Shown here piece by piece: positions 47,226 through 59,086 of a stretch of 64,000 bases of DNA. Source of the stretch: OCS116 cluster bacterium AG-390-A19 (GTDB lineage Bacteria > Pseudomonadota > Alphaproteobacteria > MED-G09); contig QCGV01000002.1 of NCBI GenBank assembly GCA_003278145.1, positions 62,001 through 126,000 on the forward strand, read 5' to 3'. The notes beneath the pieces are model-generated. The model was not told the DNA's origin and did no database searches. It saw only the letters and a list, made by a program, of their open reading frames with translations. The position numbers were made by a program, and so were the translations under genes. Each line of letters starts with the position of its first letter. The first letter of the stretch is position 1.

Positions 47226-47566
47226 GTAAAAAATTAATCAATCAGATATTATCTAATTTAGATGATAATAAAGCTCTTGATATTAATTCACTCTCATTAA
47301 AGGGTAAATCCGATATTGCTGATTATCTAATAATTGCCACTGGTACATCTAGTAGGCATGTTTCATCCTTAGCTGAAAAAACAGTTGATGATCTAAAAAA
47401 GAATAATATTAAAAATGTAAATACCGAAGGTTTAGATAAAGGTGACTGGGTCTTAATTGACGGCGGAGATATAATAATCCACTTATTTAGAGAAGAAGTT
47501 AGAGAATTTTATGATATTGAAAAACTATGGTCATCGTCCATAAAACTTAATTCTTCTAAAATATAA
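47222..47566 (+). CDS. rsfS: Ribosomal silencing factor RsfS
   Basis: Binds L14 and prevents subunit joining under nutrient limitation. The 114-residue protein has DIADYLIIATGTSSRHV and GDWVLIDGGDIIIHLFREEVREFYDIEKLW, characteristic of the family. The start is TTG, overlapping the nadD stop as TTGA. It is 1 nt from rlmH, its usual neighbour. Confidence 0.96.
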   Translation: MSKKLINQILSNLDDNKALDINSLSLKGKSDIADYLIIATGTSSRHVSSLAEKTVDDLKKNNIKNVNTEGLDKGDWVLIDGGDIIIHLFREEVREFYDIEKLWSSSIKLNSSKI

Positions 47567-47567
47567 A

Positions 47568-48047
47568 ATGGAATTAAAAATTATTTCAATCGGGCAACTT
47601 AAAAACAATCCTATTTTAGAAATACAGAAAGATTATCAAAAAAGAATTTTAAATTTAAGTAAATCCGTTGGGTTTAAGAAACTTTTAATTAAGGAATTAC
47701 CAATTTCAAAAAAGGTGTCGGTTAAAGAGCGGCAAATAGAAGAAACAGGAATAATTTCTAAATATATTGAAAAAAATAATTATAATATTTTTCTTGATAG
47801 CGATGGGGATAATATAGATTCCTTGGATATATCAAAGATTATTTCAAAAAATTCCTTCGATGGAAAAAATTTAATCTTTTTCATCGGTGGGCCAGATGGT
47901 TTTAATAAGGATATATTAAAAGCCGCTAATAAAATAATCTCATTTGGAAAAGTAACTTGGCCACACAAGCTTGTTAGAATTATGCTCCTCGAACAATTGT
48001 ATAGAGGTATAACAATATTAAAAAATCATCCTTATCACAGAAATTAG
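47568..48047 (+). CDS. rlmH: 23S rRNA pseudouridine-1915 N3-methyltransferase
   Basis: SPOUT-class methyltransferase acting on the assembled ribosome. The 159 residues include LKIISIGQLKN at the start, the cofactor-knot motif FFIGGPDGFNKDI, and the C-terminal ILKNHPYHRN that carries conserved RNA/cofactor residues. The following gene is 60 nt away; the murein hydrolase activator often placed between rlmH and ctpA in alphaproteobacteria is missing. Confidence 0.96.
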   Translation: MELKIISIGQLKNNPILEIQKDYQKRILNLSKSVGFKKLLIKELPISKKVSVKERQIEETGIISKYIEKNNYNIFLDSDGDNIDSLDISKIISKNSFDGKNLIFFIGGPDGFNKDILKAANKIISFGKVTWPHKLVRIMLLEQLYRGITILKNHPYHRN

Positions 48048-48107
48048 AAAAAAATTTGCCTTTATTTTATTGTTATATGAGATAAGAATACGTCCAGAGA
48101 AAATCTG

Positions 48108-49403
48108 ATGAAAAAAATTTTAAGCCCAACATTACTCCTAATTTTTCTTAAACTAACCTTATGGTCGAATTTATTTGCATCAGAAAAAATTAAAGTAGAA
48201 AATGAAGAACTTCTCCAATCCGTTATTAAGCTTGTTCAGGAAGAATATATTGATGAAACTAAGGAAGATGAAATTATTGAATCTGCAATTAACGGAATGC
48301 TTCAATCACTTGATCCACACTCTGTATATTTAAATCAAAAAGATTTTAAAGAATTAACAAGCGATACTAAAGGTGAGTTTGGAGGGCTTGGGATTGAAGT
48401 TACGATGGAGAAAGGACTAATAAAAGTAATTTCACCAATTGATAAAACACCTGCTGAGAGGGCTGGTATTATCGAAGGTGATTTAATAACCCATATAAAT
48501 AAAGATCCTATTTTGGGGAAAAGCCTGTCAGAAGCTGTTTCTTTAATGAGGGGAAAACCAAATACAGAAATTGAAATTACTATTGCCAGACAGGGTCTTG
48601 AAGAAGGTTTTGATCTAAAGCTGATTAGAGAAATAATTAAGGTTCCCGGTGTACTAGTGAATATTAAAGGTGAGAAAAATGACATTGGATATATCAGAGT
48701 TTCTTCCTTCAATGAAAAAACCTCTGATGAACTTTATAAAGAAATAATTAAATTTGAATTTAATCCTAATAATCAAATCAAAAGTTATATTTTAGACCTC
48801 AGACGTAACCCAGGTGGCTTATTAAATCAAGCAATACAAGTTACAAATTTTTTTCTTGATGAGGGTAATATTGTTTCAACAAAAAGACCTCGTTTTGATA
48901 AGACAATCAATGAATACAAAGCAAAAAAAGGTGATCTAATTTTCGGAAAGCCACTTCTTGTGATAGTAAATGGGGGTTCTGCTTCTGCTTCAGAAATAGT
49001 TGCGGGTGCTTTACAAGATAACAAAAGAGCAATTATTTTAGGAACAAAGACATTTGGCAAAGGATCAGTTCAAACTTTATTCCCAATCGAAAAAAATAAT
49101 CTTTTTTCACCAAATGATCTTTATGGAGCAGTAAAATTAACAACAGCTGAATATTTCACCCCTTCAGGAAAATCTATACAAGCAAAGGGAATAGAGCCTG
49201 ATATTATTATTACCCAAAATTTTGAGGATGAAAAAAATGACTCAATAACCGTAGGTGAAACAAAATTGAATAAATATATTAAAAATGAGAATGAAAATAT
49301 TGAATCGGGTTCTTCGGCGTATATACCTAATGAAGAAATAAAAGATATTCAACTTAATGAAGCAATTAAAATTTTATCTAATTTAAATAAAAAATTTAAA
49401 TGA
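48108..49403 (+). CDS. ctpA: Carboxy-terminal processing protease (S41)
   Basis: Periplasmic serine protease with a Ser/Lys dyad. The 431 residues comprise a signal peptide (ILSPTLLLIFLKLTLWSNLFAS), an N-terminal DPHSVYL region, a PDZ domain (GGLGIEVTMEKGLIKVISP to about residue 170) and the S41 domain with Ser in NGGSASASEIVAG and Lys in GTKTFGKGSVQ. It processes exported proteins or cell-wall enzymes. It overlaps rppH by 4 nt (ATGA). Confidence 0.95.
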   Translation: MKKILSPTLLLIFLKLTLWSNLFASEKIKVENEELLQSVIKLVQEEYIDETKEDEIIESAINGMLQSLDPHSVYLNQKDFKELTSDTKGEFGGLGIEVTMEKGLIKVISPIDKTPAERAGIIEGDLITHINKDPILGKSLSEAVSLMRGKPNTEIEITIARQGLEEGFDLKLIREIIKVPGVLVNIKGEKNDIGYIRVSSFNEKTSDELYKEIIKFEFNPNNQIKSYILDLRRNPGGLLNQAIQVTNFFLDEGNIVSTKRPRFDKTINEYKAKKGDLIFGKPLLVIVNGGSASASEIVAGALQDNKRAIILGTKTFGKGSVQTLFPIEKNNLFSPNDLYGAVKLTTAEYFTPSGKSIQAKGIEPDIIITQNFEDEKNDSITVGETKLNKYIKNENENIESGSSAYIPNEEIKDIQLNEAIKILSNLNKKFK

Positions 49404-49915
49404 ATAATATTGAAAAAATTAAAAATAAATTAAAAATGCGAAAAGCTGTTGGCATTATTCTTATGAGAGATGATGGTTTAGTTTGGACAGGTAAAAGAAA
49501 AGATGGTCCAGGAGTTCGAAGCGGTGAAAGAAACCTTTGGCAAATGCCTCAAGGAGGAATAGATCAAGGAGAAAAGCCTATAGATGCTGCATATAGAGAA
49601 TTAGAAGAAGAGACTGGTACTAAATCTGCCAGGATTCTGTTTGAGCATGAATCGTGGTTTGAGTACGAATTACCAAATGAATTAATAGGAAAAGTTATAA
49701 GTGGCTTTAAAGGACAAAGACAGAAATGGTTTTTAATGAAGTTTACAGGAAATGATAGTGAATTTAATTTAAATAAACATACTCCAGAATTTGATGAATG
49801 GATGTGGAGAGATCTAAGTACAATGCCTAACCTTGTTGTCGATTTTAAAAAAAAATTATATGAAGAATTGGTAAAGGAATTTACTGAAGAAATAAGTAAG
49901 AATAAAACTATATAA
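49400..49915 (+). CDS. rppH: RNA pyrophosphohydrolase
   Basis: Nudix enzyme that removes pyrophosphate from 5'-triphosphate mRNA, triggering decay. The 171 residues have VGIILMRDDGLVWTGKR, the Nudix box GGIDQGEKPIDAAYRELEEETG, and the RppH-typical KGQRQKWFLMKFTG and EFDEWMW. It overlaps ctpA by 4 nt and the convergent atpC by 8 nt at the 3' end. Confidence 0.94.
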   Translation: MNNIEKIKNKLKMRKAVGIILMRDDGLVWTGKRKDGPGVRSGERNLWQMPQGGIDQGEKPIDAAYRELEEETGTKSARILFEHESWFEYELPNELIGKVISGFKGQRQKWFLMKFTGNDSEFNLNKHTPEFDEWMWRDLSTMPNLVVDFKKKLYEELVKEFTEEISKNKTI

Positions 49916-50294
49916 AATTTTCTATAAGGGATTTGCGTTCATCAAGCAAAACTTTTTCATCTTCTTCTGCAGAGGCTAACTTTTCATTGATAATATCAAT
50001 TTCACTTTTTAAGACCTTGCTGTCTGAGTCAGATAAGTTAAGACTAGTTTCAGCAAGAATGGTCATTTTATCCTGAGTTATATCTGCAAAACCACCCTCA
50101 ACAAGATATTTTTTTACTTTGCCTTGCTCGAAAGTAACTTCAACTATCCCCTGCCTAAGAGTTGTCATAAAGGGTGAGTGATCTGGAAGTATTCCTGCAT
50201 CACCATCTATACCTGGTATAAGAACCATATCAACTTCTGAAGAAACAATAGAGGCTTCTGGCGAAACAAAATCAAAGTTAATTTTATTATTCAT
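49908..50294 (-). CDS. atpC: ATP synthase epsilon subunit
   Basis: Central-stalk subunit of the F1 motor, which regulates and couples catalysis. The 128 residues have the N-terminal beta-sandwich (FVSPEASIVSSEVDMVLIPGIDGDAGILPDHSP) and an ordinary two-helix C-terminal part rich in charge. It is the last gene of atpHAGDC, 4 nt after atpD. The 3' end overlaps rppH on the other strand by 8 nt. Confidence 0.95.
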   Translation of the reverse strand: MNNKINFDFVSPEASIVSSEVDMVLIPGIDGDAGILPDHSPFMTTLRQGIVEVTFEQGKVKKYLVEGGFADITQDKMTILAETSLNLSDSDSKVLKSEIDIINEKLASAEEDEKVLLDERKSLIENFI

Positions 50295-50298
50295 ATTA

Positions 50299-51750
<1,452 letters not shown>

Positions 51751-52635
51751 TTAAAGAGCTTCCGCTCCTGAAATAATTTCAATTAGCTCAGATGTGATTG
51801 TTGCTTGTCGCGATCTGTTATATGTAATTGTCAATTTATCAATCATCTCATCTGCATTTCGTGTAGCATTATCCATAGCAGTCATTCGAGCACCTTGTTC
51901 ACTCGCAAAATTCTCTAAGAGCGCACTAAAAACCTGAATTGATAAGTTCTTTGGCAACAAGTCACTTAAAATTTCAACCTCACCAGGTTCATATTCATAG
52001 CATGCCTCCTGTGATGGGTTATCTTCATTATCATCTACTTGAAGATTACATGGAATAATCACTTGTTCAGTAGGAATTTGAGTTAGTACAGACTCAAATT
52101 TTGAGAAATAAAGATGGCAAATATCAAATTTATCTTCTTCAAAAAGTGTAATAATTTTTTGAGCTATTTGATCACCCTGCACAAAACTTAGATTACGAAC
52201 TTCTGAAAAATCAAAAAAGTCTACTATTTTGTTACCAAATTCACTAGATAAAGAAGCTTTTCCTTTTTTGCCAACACAAATAAACTCTACTTCCTTTCCT
52301 GCATTTATTAATTCTCTAGCTTTTTGACTTGCTAACCTAGTAATAGATGAATTAAAACCACCACACAGACCACGCTCAGATGTTGCAATGACAAATAAAT
52401 ATCTTTGTGATTTACCATTTCCTACCAAAAGTTTTGGTGCATTATCATCACCTTCCATTTCCCTTGATAAATTACCAACAACTTGAAATAATTTATCAGA
52501 ATATGGTCTTGTAGACTCAACAGCGTCTTGAGCTTTTCTAAGCTTAGATGCTGCAACCATTTGCATCGCTCTTGTGATCTTTTGTGTTGAGGCAACACTG
52601 GATATTCTATTTCTAAGTTCTTTTAAGTTAGCCAT
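51751..52635 (-). CDS. atpG: ATP synthase gamma subunit
   Basis: Rotor shaft of F1. The 294 residues have the N-terminal helix LKELRNRISSVASTQKITRAMQMVAASKLRKAQ, the ERGLCGGFNSS segment and a C-terminal helix MTAMDNATRNADEMIDKLTITYNRSRQATITSEL that enters the alpha/beta ring. It starts 6 nt after atpA and ends about 30 nt before atpD. Confidence 0.97.
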   Translation of the reverse strand: MANLKELRNRISSVASTQKITRAMQMVAASKLRKAQDAVESTRPYSDKLFQVVGNLSREMEGDDNAPKLLVGNGKSQRYLFVIATSERGLCGGFNSSITRLASQKARELINAGKEVEFICVGKKGKASLSSEFGNKIVDFFDFSEVRNLSFVQGDQIAQKIITLFEEDKFDICHLYFSKFESVLTQIPTEQVIIPCNLQVDDNEDNPSQEACYEYEPGEVEILSDLLPKNLSIQVFSALLENFASEQGARMTAMDNATRNADEMIDKLTITYNRSRQATITSELIEIISGAEAL

Positions 52636-52641
52636 AATTAA

Positions 52642-54180
52642 TTAACTATTTTTTTTAAAATTATCCAAAAAACTATCTAATGCTTTTTTAAGAAGTTCTT
52701 CACTTTCATCACTTAATGTATTACTAGATTTAATATCATCAAGGATGTTTGCGTAGTCTTTCTTAATAGAATCCATTAGTTGATTTTCAAAATCAGAAAT
52801 TTGATTTACTTCAATTGTGTCCATATATCCATTTACACCAGCATATAGAAGAACAACTTGTTCTTCAGAAGCTAATGGCGAAAATTGACCCTGTTTTAAT
52901 AATTCAGTAAGACGTTCACCTCTCGCAAGAAGCTTTTGAGTTGAGGCGTCTAAATCTGATCCAAACTGTGAAAAGGCTGCCATTTCTCTATATTGAGCAA
53001 GTTCACCTTTAATGGATCCAGCAACTTTCTTCATTGCTTTTGTCTGTGCAGCAGAACCAACTCGAGAAACTGAAAGTCCAACGTTAACAGCTGGTCTTAT
53101 TCCTTGAAAGAATAGATCAGTTTCTAAAAAGATTTGACCATCTGTAATTGAAATTACGTTAGTTGGTATGTAAGCAGAAACGTCATTTGCCTGAGTTTCA
53201 ATAATAGGAAGAGCTGTTAGTGAACCTCCACCATTATCATCATTAAGTTTTGCAGCACGTTCTAGTAAACGCGAATGAAGATAAAAAACATCACCTGGAT
53301 ATGCTTCACGTCCTGGTGGTCTTCTTAATAAAAGAGACATTTGCCTATAAGCAACAGCTTGTTTAGATAAATCATCATATACAACTAGTGCATGCATAGA
53401 GTTATCACGGAAGAATTCTCCCATTGCACAACCAGTGAAAGGTGCTAAAAATTGAAGCGGTGCTGGTTCAGAAGCTGTAGCAGCAACAACAATTGAATAC
53501 TCTAAGGCTCCGTTTTCCTCTAAAGTCTTTACTATTTGTGCAACAGAGGATCTTTTTTGACCAATAGCAACATATATACAATATAGTTTTTCATTCTCAT
53601 CGCCAGATGCATTCACTTCTTTTTGATTTAGTATTGTATCAACTGCTACGGCAGTTTTACCTGTTTGTCTATCTCCAATAATTAGCTCTCTTTGGCCTCT
53701 TCCGATTGGTATCAGAGAGTCAATTGCCTTTAGACCTGTCTGCATTGGCTCATTAACAGACTGTCTTGGAATAATGCCTGGAGCTTTAACATCAACTCTT
53801 CGCATTTCAGAAGATTCTATTGGTCCTTTTCCATCAATTGGATTTCCAAGTGAGTCAACAACTCTTCCAAGAAGACCTTTTCCTACAGGTACCTCCACAA
53901 TAGAACCTGTCCTTTTAACAGTATCACCCTCCTTAATTGATGAGTCATCTCCAAAAATAACGACACCAACATTATCTTCCTCTAGGTTTAATGCCATGCC
54001 CTTAATATTGCCTGGAAATTCAACCATTTCACCAGCCTCAACATTATCAAGACCATAAATCCTCGCTATACCATCTCCAACAGATAAAACCTGACCGATT
54101 TCAGAAACTTCGGCTTCCTTGCCAAATTCTTTTACTTTCTTTTTTAAAATTGCTGATATCTCAGCTGGTTGTATATCCAT
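52642..54180 (-). CDS. atpA: ATP synthase alpha subunit
   Basis: Non-catalytic nucleotide-binding subunit of F1. The 512 residues include Walker [14 protein letters not shown], the [13 protein letters not shown] segment, [23 protein letters not shown] and the [10 protein letters not shown] signature. It follows atpH by 2 nt. Nothing unusual is visible. Confidence 0.98.
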   Translation of the reverse strand: MDIQPAEISAILKKKVKEFGKEAEVSEIGQVLSVGDGIARIYGLDNVEAGEMVEFPGNIKGMALNLEEDNVGVVIFGDDSSIKEGDTVKRTGSIVEVPVGKGLLGRVVDSLGNPIDGKGPIESSEMRRVDVKAPGIIPRQSVNEPMQTGLKAIDSLIPIGRGQRELIIGDRQTGKTAVAVDTILNQKEVNASGDENEKLYCIYVAIGQKRSSVAQIVKTLEENGALEYSIVVAATASEPAPLQFLAPFTGCAMGEFFRDNSMHALVVYDDLSKQAVAYRQMSLLLRRPPGREAYPGDVFYLHSRLLERAAKLNDDNGGGSLTALPIIETQANDVSAYIPTNVISITDGQIFLETDLFFQGIRPAVNVGLSVSRVGSAAQTKAMKKVAGSIKGELAQYREMAAFSQFGSDLDASTQKLLARGERLTELLKQGQFSPLASEEQVVLLYAGVNGYMDTIEVNQISDFENQLMDSIKKDYANILDDIKSSNTLSDESEELLKKALDSFLDNFKKNS

Positions 54181-54182
54181 TA

Positions 54183-54752
54183 TTAAACCTCATTCATAAC
54201 ATTTTTAATTGATTTTAACCGGGTTAGAAGCGAAGTATCTATCATTTTAGATCCCATTTGTACCACTAAACCGCCCAAAATTTCTTCATCAATAATTACC
54301 TCAACATCAATATCTAATGAAAAATGATCAGATAACATCGATTTTATATTTTCCTTTTGCTTGTCGCTCATAGGCTTAGCAGAAGTTACTTTTGCAGTTG
54401 CTTGTTTATTTAAATTTAGCAAAAAAGAATGAAAAGCTTTTATTATCTCAGGTAATAAAGATAATCTTCTATTTTCACATAACACACCAATAAAATTTTT
54501 AATTATTCCATCAATTTTCATTGTTTCCAAAATATCATTCATTAAAGAAAGTTGCTCATCAGCAGAGAAAATTGGGCTTTTAATAACAGACTTAAAATCA
54601 TTATTGTTGTCTATTAAGGAAGAAAGCGACATTAGCTGGGTATCAATTTCTTTGATAAAGTTATTATTTTTTTCTTCTTGAGCGATCTCAAAAAGAGATA
54701 ATGCATACCTACCCGGCAACCCTACTGCAGAATCTGATATTGATTGATTCAT
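54183..54752 (-). CDS. atpH: ATP synthase delta subunit
   Basis: Peripheral-stalk subunit that joins F1 to Fo; homologous to mitochondrial OSCP. The 189 residues include [14 protein letters not shown] near the start and a C-terminal [25 protein letters not shown]. It is the first gene of the F1 operon. As in other alphaproteobacteria, the Fo genes are not part of this operon. The 139 nt upstream hold no gene. Confidence 0.95.
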   Translation of the reverse strand: MNQSISDSAVGLPGRYALSLFEIAQEEKNNNFIKEIDTQLMSLSSLIDNNNDFKSVIKSPIFSADEQLSLMNDILETMKIDGIIKNFIGVLCENRRLSLLPEIIKAFHSFLLNLNKQATAKVTSAKPMSDKQKENIKSMLSDHFSLDIDVEVIIDEEILGGLVVQMGSKMIDTSLLTRLKSIKNVMNEV

Positions 54753-54891
54753 AAAATATAACCTATTTTTTATAAGTTATTGAATAATAACGATAATTTA
54801 TAAATAATGTCTCCAAAAGATATTTTTAAAATCTTTATTAAATGGTGGTAACACAAGCTTTTCATCCATGCAATATCAGAAAGCAATTCTC

Positions 54892-57042
54892 TTATAAAAA
54901 ATAATAAGGATCTATATCAATAGACATCCTAATAGAAGAAGGTTTTTTTAAATTATTAGTCCATAAATATAAAAACTTTTGAATATTTATATTTTTATTT
55001 GCTTTTACAAGAAATCTATAGCGCAATCTTCCCCTTACTTTTGTAATTGATGCTGGAGCAGGTCCAAGAACAGAAACATCTTTTACAGAAGGCACATTTC
55101 TTTTTAAAACTGTACAGAAGGAAATTATCTTTTCCTCATCTTTATCCGATAGAATAATTGACGCTAATTTTCCATATGGAGGTAATTTATTTTTTTTCCT
55201 AATATTAAGCTCAGTTTCAATAAATTCATCCCTTGTACCTTTTATAAGCGACTGTATTACTGGGTGATTAGGAAAATATGTTTGCAAAAAGGCTCTTCCT
55301 TCACGATCTTCTCTACCGGCCCTTCCTGCAACTTGATGCAATAACTGATAAGTCCTTTCAGCGGCTCTTAAATCTCCATTAGCCATTCCTAAGTCAGCGT
55401 CAATGACTCCAACACATGTTAGAGAAGGGAAATGATGACCTTTAGAAATAATCTGAGTACCGACTAAAATATCCACCAAACCATTTTTCATATCAGATAA
55501 AATTTTATTGGACTTAGTAGAATTATCTGATGATAAGGACTCAACTCTTGAATTAGGAAAATAGGACTTAATCTCTTCAGTAACTCTTTCTACTCCAGGT
55601 CCATAGGCGATGAGAGAGTTTTTTGAATTACAAGAATTACAATCTTTAGTTGACTTAATAGAAAATCCACATTGATGGCAAATTAACTTTAAATTATACT
55701 TATGCTCAACTAGATACGAGTCACATTTCGGGCACTCTAAACGACTTCCACATTTCCTACATAAGGTTAAAGGTGCATAGCCTCGTCTATTTAAAAAGAT
55801 TAGAGCTTGTTCATTGTTTAATAATGATTTTTTTATCTCGCCCTTTAGAGCTTCGGATATCCATTCCTGATTCTTATAATCCTCATCACGCATATCAATA
55901 AAATTAATTAAAGGTAATTTAGCTTTACCAATTCTCTTCGGCAAACTTAGCTTTGAATACTTGCCTTTATTAATATTATAAATTGTTTCAAGTGATGGAG
56001 TGGCCGATACAAGTACTACAGTGGCCATTTCGTGAAAACCCAACGAAATAGCCATATCTCTTGCATTATAAATTACGCCCTCTTGCTGCTTATACGTTAT
56101 GTCATGTTCTTCATCCACGACAATTAAGCCTAAATTATTAAAGGGTAGAAACAGAGAAGACCTTGCCCCAATTATTAACTTTGAGTCTCCTGTAAATATA
56201 TCTTGCCAAATATCCTTTCTTTTACCTTTAGATAAATTTGAATGCCACATTACTGGTTTAATACCAAAACGTGATTCTATTCTTTTAAAGAGATCTGCTG
56301 TTAAAGAAATTTCTGGTAATAATATTAATGACTGTTTTTTCTTACTAAGAGATTTTTCAACAGCTTCAAAATACACTTCAGTTTTTCCTGAACCCGTTAC
56401 ACCATCAATTAGAAAACAATTATATTTATTATCACTAATAGATTTATTAATCTTATCTCTAGATTTCTTTTGATGATCATTTAAATCAACCTTAGATATA
56501 TTTTTAAGATTTATATCTAATGCTCCTCTAAATGATGTAGGTGCTAAACATTTTTTATTAATTAAATCTCTTATTACTGACCGAGAGACTTTTGTTTCAT
56601 CAACTATTTCTTTTAAAGAAAAGCATTTATCATTAATGAAAACTTTTTTGATCCTATCTCTTGAAGATGTTTTTCTTATTTTTTCATAATTTTTTTCGTC
56701 AAATCTGTACTTTAGATATGGTTTCTTTTTTTCTAATAAATATGATTGAGGTATAAATAATTTTAAAATTTTTCCTAAGTTTGAGTAATTATAATTACTC
56801 ATAAACTTTATAAATTTAATCCTATCATTTGAAAAAATAAACTGAGGATAATAATCAATAATTTCTTTTAATTTAGATTTTTCTATTTTTTCGTCGCTAT
56901 CATCCCATATTATACCAAAAAGCTCCCTCGATCTAAAAGGAGCCTTAACTATCATTCCTTTTTTTATATTAAATTCCGCAGGCACCAAATATTGATATGC
57001 CTTGTCTGAGTTAGTAGCTAAAAGAACAGAAATTTTTTTCAT
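54892..57042 (-). CDS. priA: Primosomal protein N' (replication restart helicase)
   Basis: Restarts stalled replication forks. The 716 residues contain an N-terminal DNA-binding domain ([13 protein letters not shown]), Walker [16 protein letters not shown] box VVDEEHD, the eight-cysteine zinc region ([15 protein letters not shown], then CHQCGF and CNSCNS), and helicase motifs [12 protein letters not shown] and [13 protein letters not shown]. It is divergent from the transaldolase-like gene with an 82-nt gap. priA beside the atp operon is the usual alphaproteobacterial order. Confidence 0.96.
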   Translation of the reverse strand: MKKISVLLATNSDKAYQYLVPAEFNIKKGMIVKAPFRSRELFGIIWDDSDEKIEKSKLKEIIDYYPQFIFSNDRIKFIKFMSNYNYSNLGKILKLFIPQSYLLEKKKPYLKYRFDEKNYEKIRKTSSRDRIKKVFINDKCFSLKEIVDETKVSRSVIRDLINKKCLAPTSFRGALDINLKNISKVDLNDHQKKSRDKINKSISDNKYNCFLIDGVTGSGKTEVYFEAVEKSLSKKKQSLILLPEISLTADLFKRIESRFGIKPVMWHSNLSKGKRKDIWQDIFTGDSKLIIGARSSLFLPFNNLGLIVVDEEHDITYKQQEGVIYNARDMAISLGFHEMATVVLVSATPSLETIYNINKGKYSKLSLPKRIGKAKLPLINFIDMRDEDYKNQEWISEALKGEIKKSLLNNEQALIFLNRRGYAPLTLCRKCGSRLECPKCDSYLVEHKYNLKLICHQCGFSIKSTKDCNSCNSKNSLIAYGPGVERVTEEIKSYFPNSRVESLSSDNSTKSNKILSDMKNGLVDILVGTQIISKGHHFPSLTCVGVIDADLGMANGDLRAAERTYQLLHQVAGRAGREDREGRAFLQTYFPNHPVIQSLIKGTRDEFIETELNIRKKNKLPPYGKLASIILSDKDEEKIISFCTVLKRNVPSVKDVSVLGPAPASITKVRGRLRYRFLVKANKNINIQKFLYLWTNNLKKPSSIRMSIDIDPYYFL

Positions 57043-57124
57043 CTTATCAAATTCACATTACATAAAATATGCTACACTTGCATCGAAATATATTGAGTCG
57101 CAACTAACAAAAGGAATAATCATT

Positions 57125-57781
57125 ATGAAATTTTTTATAGATAGCGCAGATATTAATGCAATAAAGAAATTTTCAAAAATCGGAATGGTAGATGGTGTAA
57201 CAACAAACCCTTCAATTATTGCAAAGTCGGGGAGAGATATTAGAGAGGTTATTACAGAAATATGTGGAATTGTTGAGGGCCCAGTCAGTGCAGAAGTAAC
57301 AGCTACTCAAGCTAAAAAAATGATAGAAGAAGGAGAATACCTAAGTAAAATTGCAAAGAATGTTGCTGTAAAAGTTCCGTTAACCTGGGATGGCCTCGAG
57401 ACATGTAAGGTGTTATCAGATCAGGGTATAATGGTAAATGTAACTTTATGTTTCTCCTCACAACAGGCATTATTAGCAGCAAAGGCAGGTGCAAGCTTTA
57501 TCTCTCCTTTTATTGGAAGGCTTGATGACATTGGTGAGGATGGCATGGATTTAATAAAGGATATAAGAGAAATTTATGATAATTACTCCAATCTAAGTAC
57601 AGAAATTTTAGCTGCATCGATTAGGACAACTGACCACGTCCGAAGAGCTGCAATAATTGGTGCTGATGTTTCTACATTACCTCCTTCTGTTTTAGAGGAA
57701 TTAGCTATGCATCCATTAACTGATAAAGGGTTGAAAGCATTCTTAGATGATTGGGAAAAAAGTGGTCAGACGATAATGTAA
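57125..57781 (+). CDS. fsa: Transaldolase / fructose-6-phosphate aldolase-like protein
   Basis: TIM-barrel class I aldolase of the short transaldolase family. From the ATG at 57125 (AAAAGGAATAATCATT upstream) the product is 218 residues; the open frame reaches back to 57002 but that stretch overlaps priA and is not homologous. Motifs are [25 protein letters not shown], the Schiff-base lysine in [11 protein letters not shown] and [15 protein letters not shown]. Members act either as transaldolase in the pentose phosphate pathway or as fructose-6-phosphate aldolase, which sequence alone does not settle. Confidence 0.93.
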   Translation: MKFFIDSADINAIKKFSKIGMVDGVTTNPSIIAKSGRDIREVITEICGIVEGPVSAEVTATQAKKMIEEGEYLSKIAKNVAVKVPLTWDGLETCKVLSDQGIMVNVTLCFSSQQALLAAKAGASFISPFIGRLDDIGEDGMDLIKDIREIYDNYSNLSTEILAASIRTTDHVRRAAIIGADVSTLPPSVLEELAMHPLTDKGLKAFLDDWEKSGQTIM

Positions 57782-57787
57782 TTAAGT

Positions 57788-59086
57788 ATGAAAGAATTAG
57801 TAGATTTTTTACCAAAGTCAATAAAGTTCAATTCCGCCTCTGATGATCTTAAGGAGGAATGTTTTAATTTTTTGAAATCGTTTGAGTTACAAGGTAAAAG
57901 TCAATTAACCATAGTAGAATATTCTAGAACAATATCTCACTTTATAACGTTTTTAGAGAATTATTTAGGACATCAAGTCAAGTTAGTTGATATAAAAAAT
58001 TTAGATAAGATATCAATTAGCTCGTATTTGGCATTTTACAGAAATCCAGAAAAAAATAATTTTTTAAAAAATATTAAAAATAATTTCCAAAGTCAGAAAT
58101 ATTTTTTTGTAACAAAAACTCCAAAGAAAATTTTAGATGAAGATAAAGTATTTTTTTCTAAAAAAGATACTTTAAAACTGCTTGAGGATTTAGAGATATT
58201 CTTTGGTGGCCAAATAAAAAAAGGAATAGAAATTGAAAAATCTATAAAAATTAAAAATGTTTACAGCAAAGTTGAGAGACTAAGAAGAAACGGTTGTATT
58301 AAATTAGATAAAGTTAAGAAAGAAAAATCATCGAGAAGTGTTGCTAGAAATATATCAGTATTAAGAACTTTCATAGATTTTTTAAGTAAGTCCAATAAGT
58401 GGGAAAATCATGCAATTAATAAAATTGAATCTTCAAAATATATTTCTAGAACAGATGATAAAGTATTTGAGGAACAAGATATTATAGAGTTTCTAAATTT
58501 TATTGATCCAGATATTCAATCAAAAAATATTAATGATAAATTTTTTAGCTGGGAGCATAGAAGGGATTTAGCTATTTTGTATTTTTTATATTCATCAGGA
58601 CTAAGAGTTTCAGAAATTCTTCAATTTAAGATGAAGGATTATCCTTTTAAAGAATATACAAAAATCATAGGTAAAGGTAAAAAAGAGAGATATGTAATAA
58701 TTTTAGATGTGGTAAATGAAAAAATTAAACATTATTTAAATAATCTCTTGGAAAGCGAGACAAGTATTACATTAGAAAAAAATGATCCTCTTTTCCTTAA
58801 GTATATAAATGGATTAAAAAAAAATTTATCGTCAAGAGATATTCAAAGAACAATGAAAAAATTAATCAATGGATTTGAAGGTAATTATCCCATTCATTCT
58901 ACACCTCACTCTTTAAGGCACAGCTTTGCATCGCATATATTAAGGGGTGGAACAGATATAAGAGCAATACAAGAATTATTAGGACACAGTAGCCTAACAA
59001 GTACACAAATTTACACCGAACTAAATGAAAAAACCCTACTCGATGTTTATGATAAATCTCATCCCCACACAGGGAAAAAAGAATAA
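57788..59086 (+). CDS. xerC: Tyrosine recombinase XerC with a large insert
   Basis: Site-specific recombinase that resolves chromosome dimers. Catalytic residues are all present: R273 (SSGLRVSE), K296 (GKGKKER), H374 and R377 (HSLRHS), H400 (LGHSS) and Y409. The product is 432 residues, against about 300 for the family. The extra length is a Lys-rich insert at about 87-180, inside the N-terminal core-binding domain, between SISSYLAFYRN and SSRSVARNISVLRTFIDFL. There is no frameshift. Position between priA and lpd matches chromosomal xerC in relatives, so it is not a phage integrase. Its 3' end abuts convergent lpd. Confidence 0.9.
   Translation: MKELVDFLPKSIKFNSASDDLKEECFNFLKSFELQGKSQLTIVEYSRTISHFITFLENYLGHQVKLVDIKNLDKISISSYLAFYRNPEKNNFLKNIKNNFQSQKYFFVTKTPKKILDEDKVFFSKKDTLKLLEDLEIFFGGQIKKGIEIEKSIKIKNVYSKVERLRRNGCIKLDKVKKEKSSRSVARNISVLRTFIDFLSKSNKWENHAINKIESSKYISRTDDKVFEEQDIIEFLNFIDPDIQSKNINDKFFSWEHRRDLAILYFLYSSGLRVSEILQFKMKDYPFKEYTKIIGKGKKERYVIILDVVNEKIKHYLNNLLESETSITLEKNDPLFLKYINGLKKNLSSRDIQRTMKKLINGFEGNYPIHSTPHSLRHSFASHILRGGTDIRAIQELLGHSSLTSTQIYTELNEKTLLDVYDKSHPHTGKKE

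Noticed and set aside
54753..54891. Possible RNA gene or promoter upstream of atpH
   Set aside because: No tRNA-like fold, conserved RNA or convincing promoter boxes were found in these 139 bases.
57002..57124. N-terminal extension of the transaldolase-like frame into priA
   Set aside because: It overlaps the priA 5' end on the opposite strand, has no family similarity, and a good start with a ribosome binding site exists at 57125.
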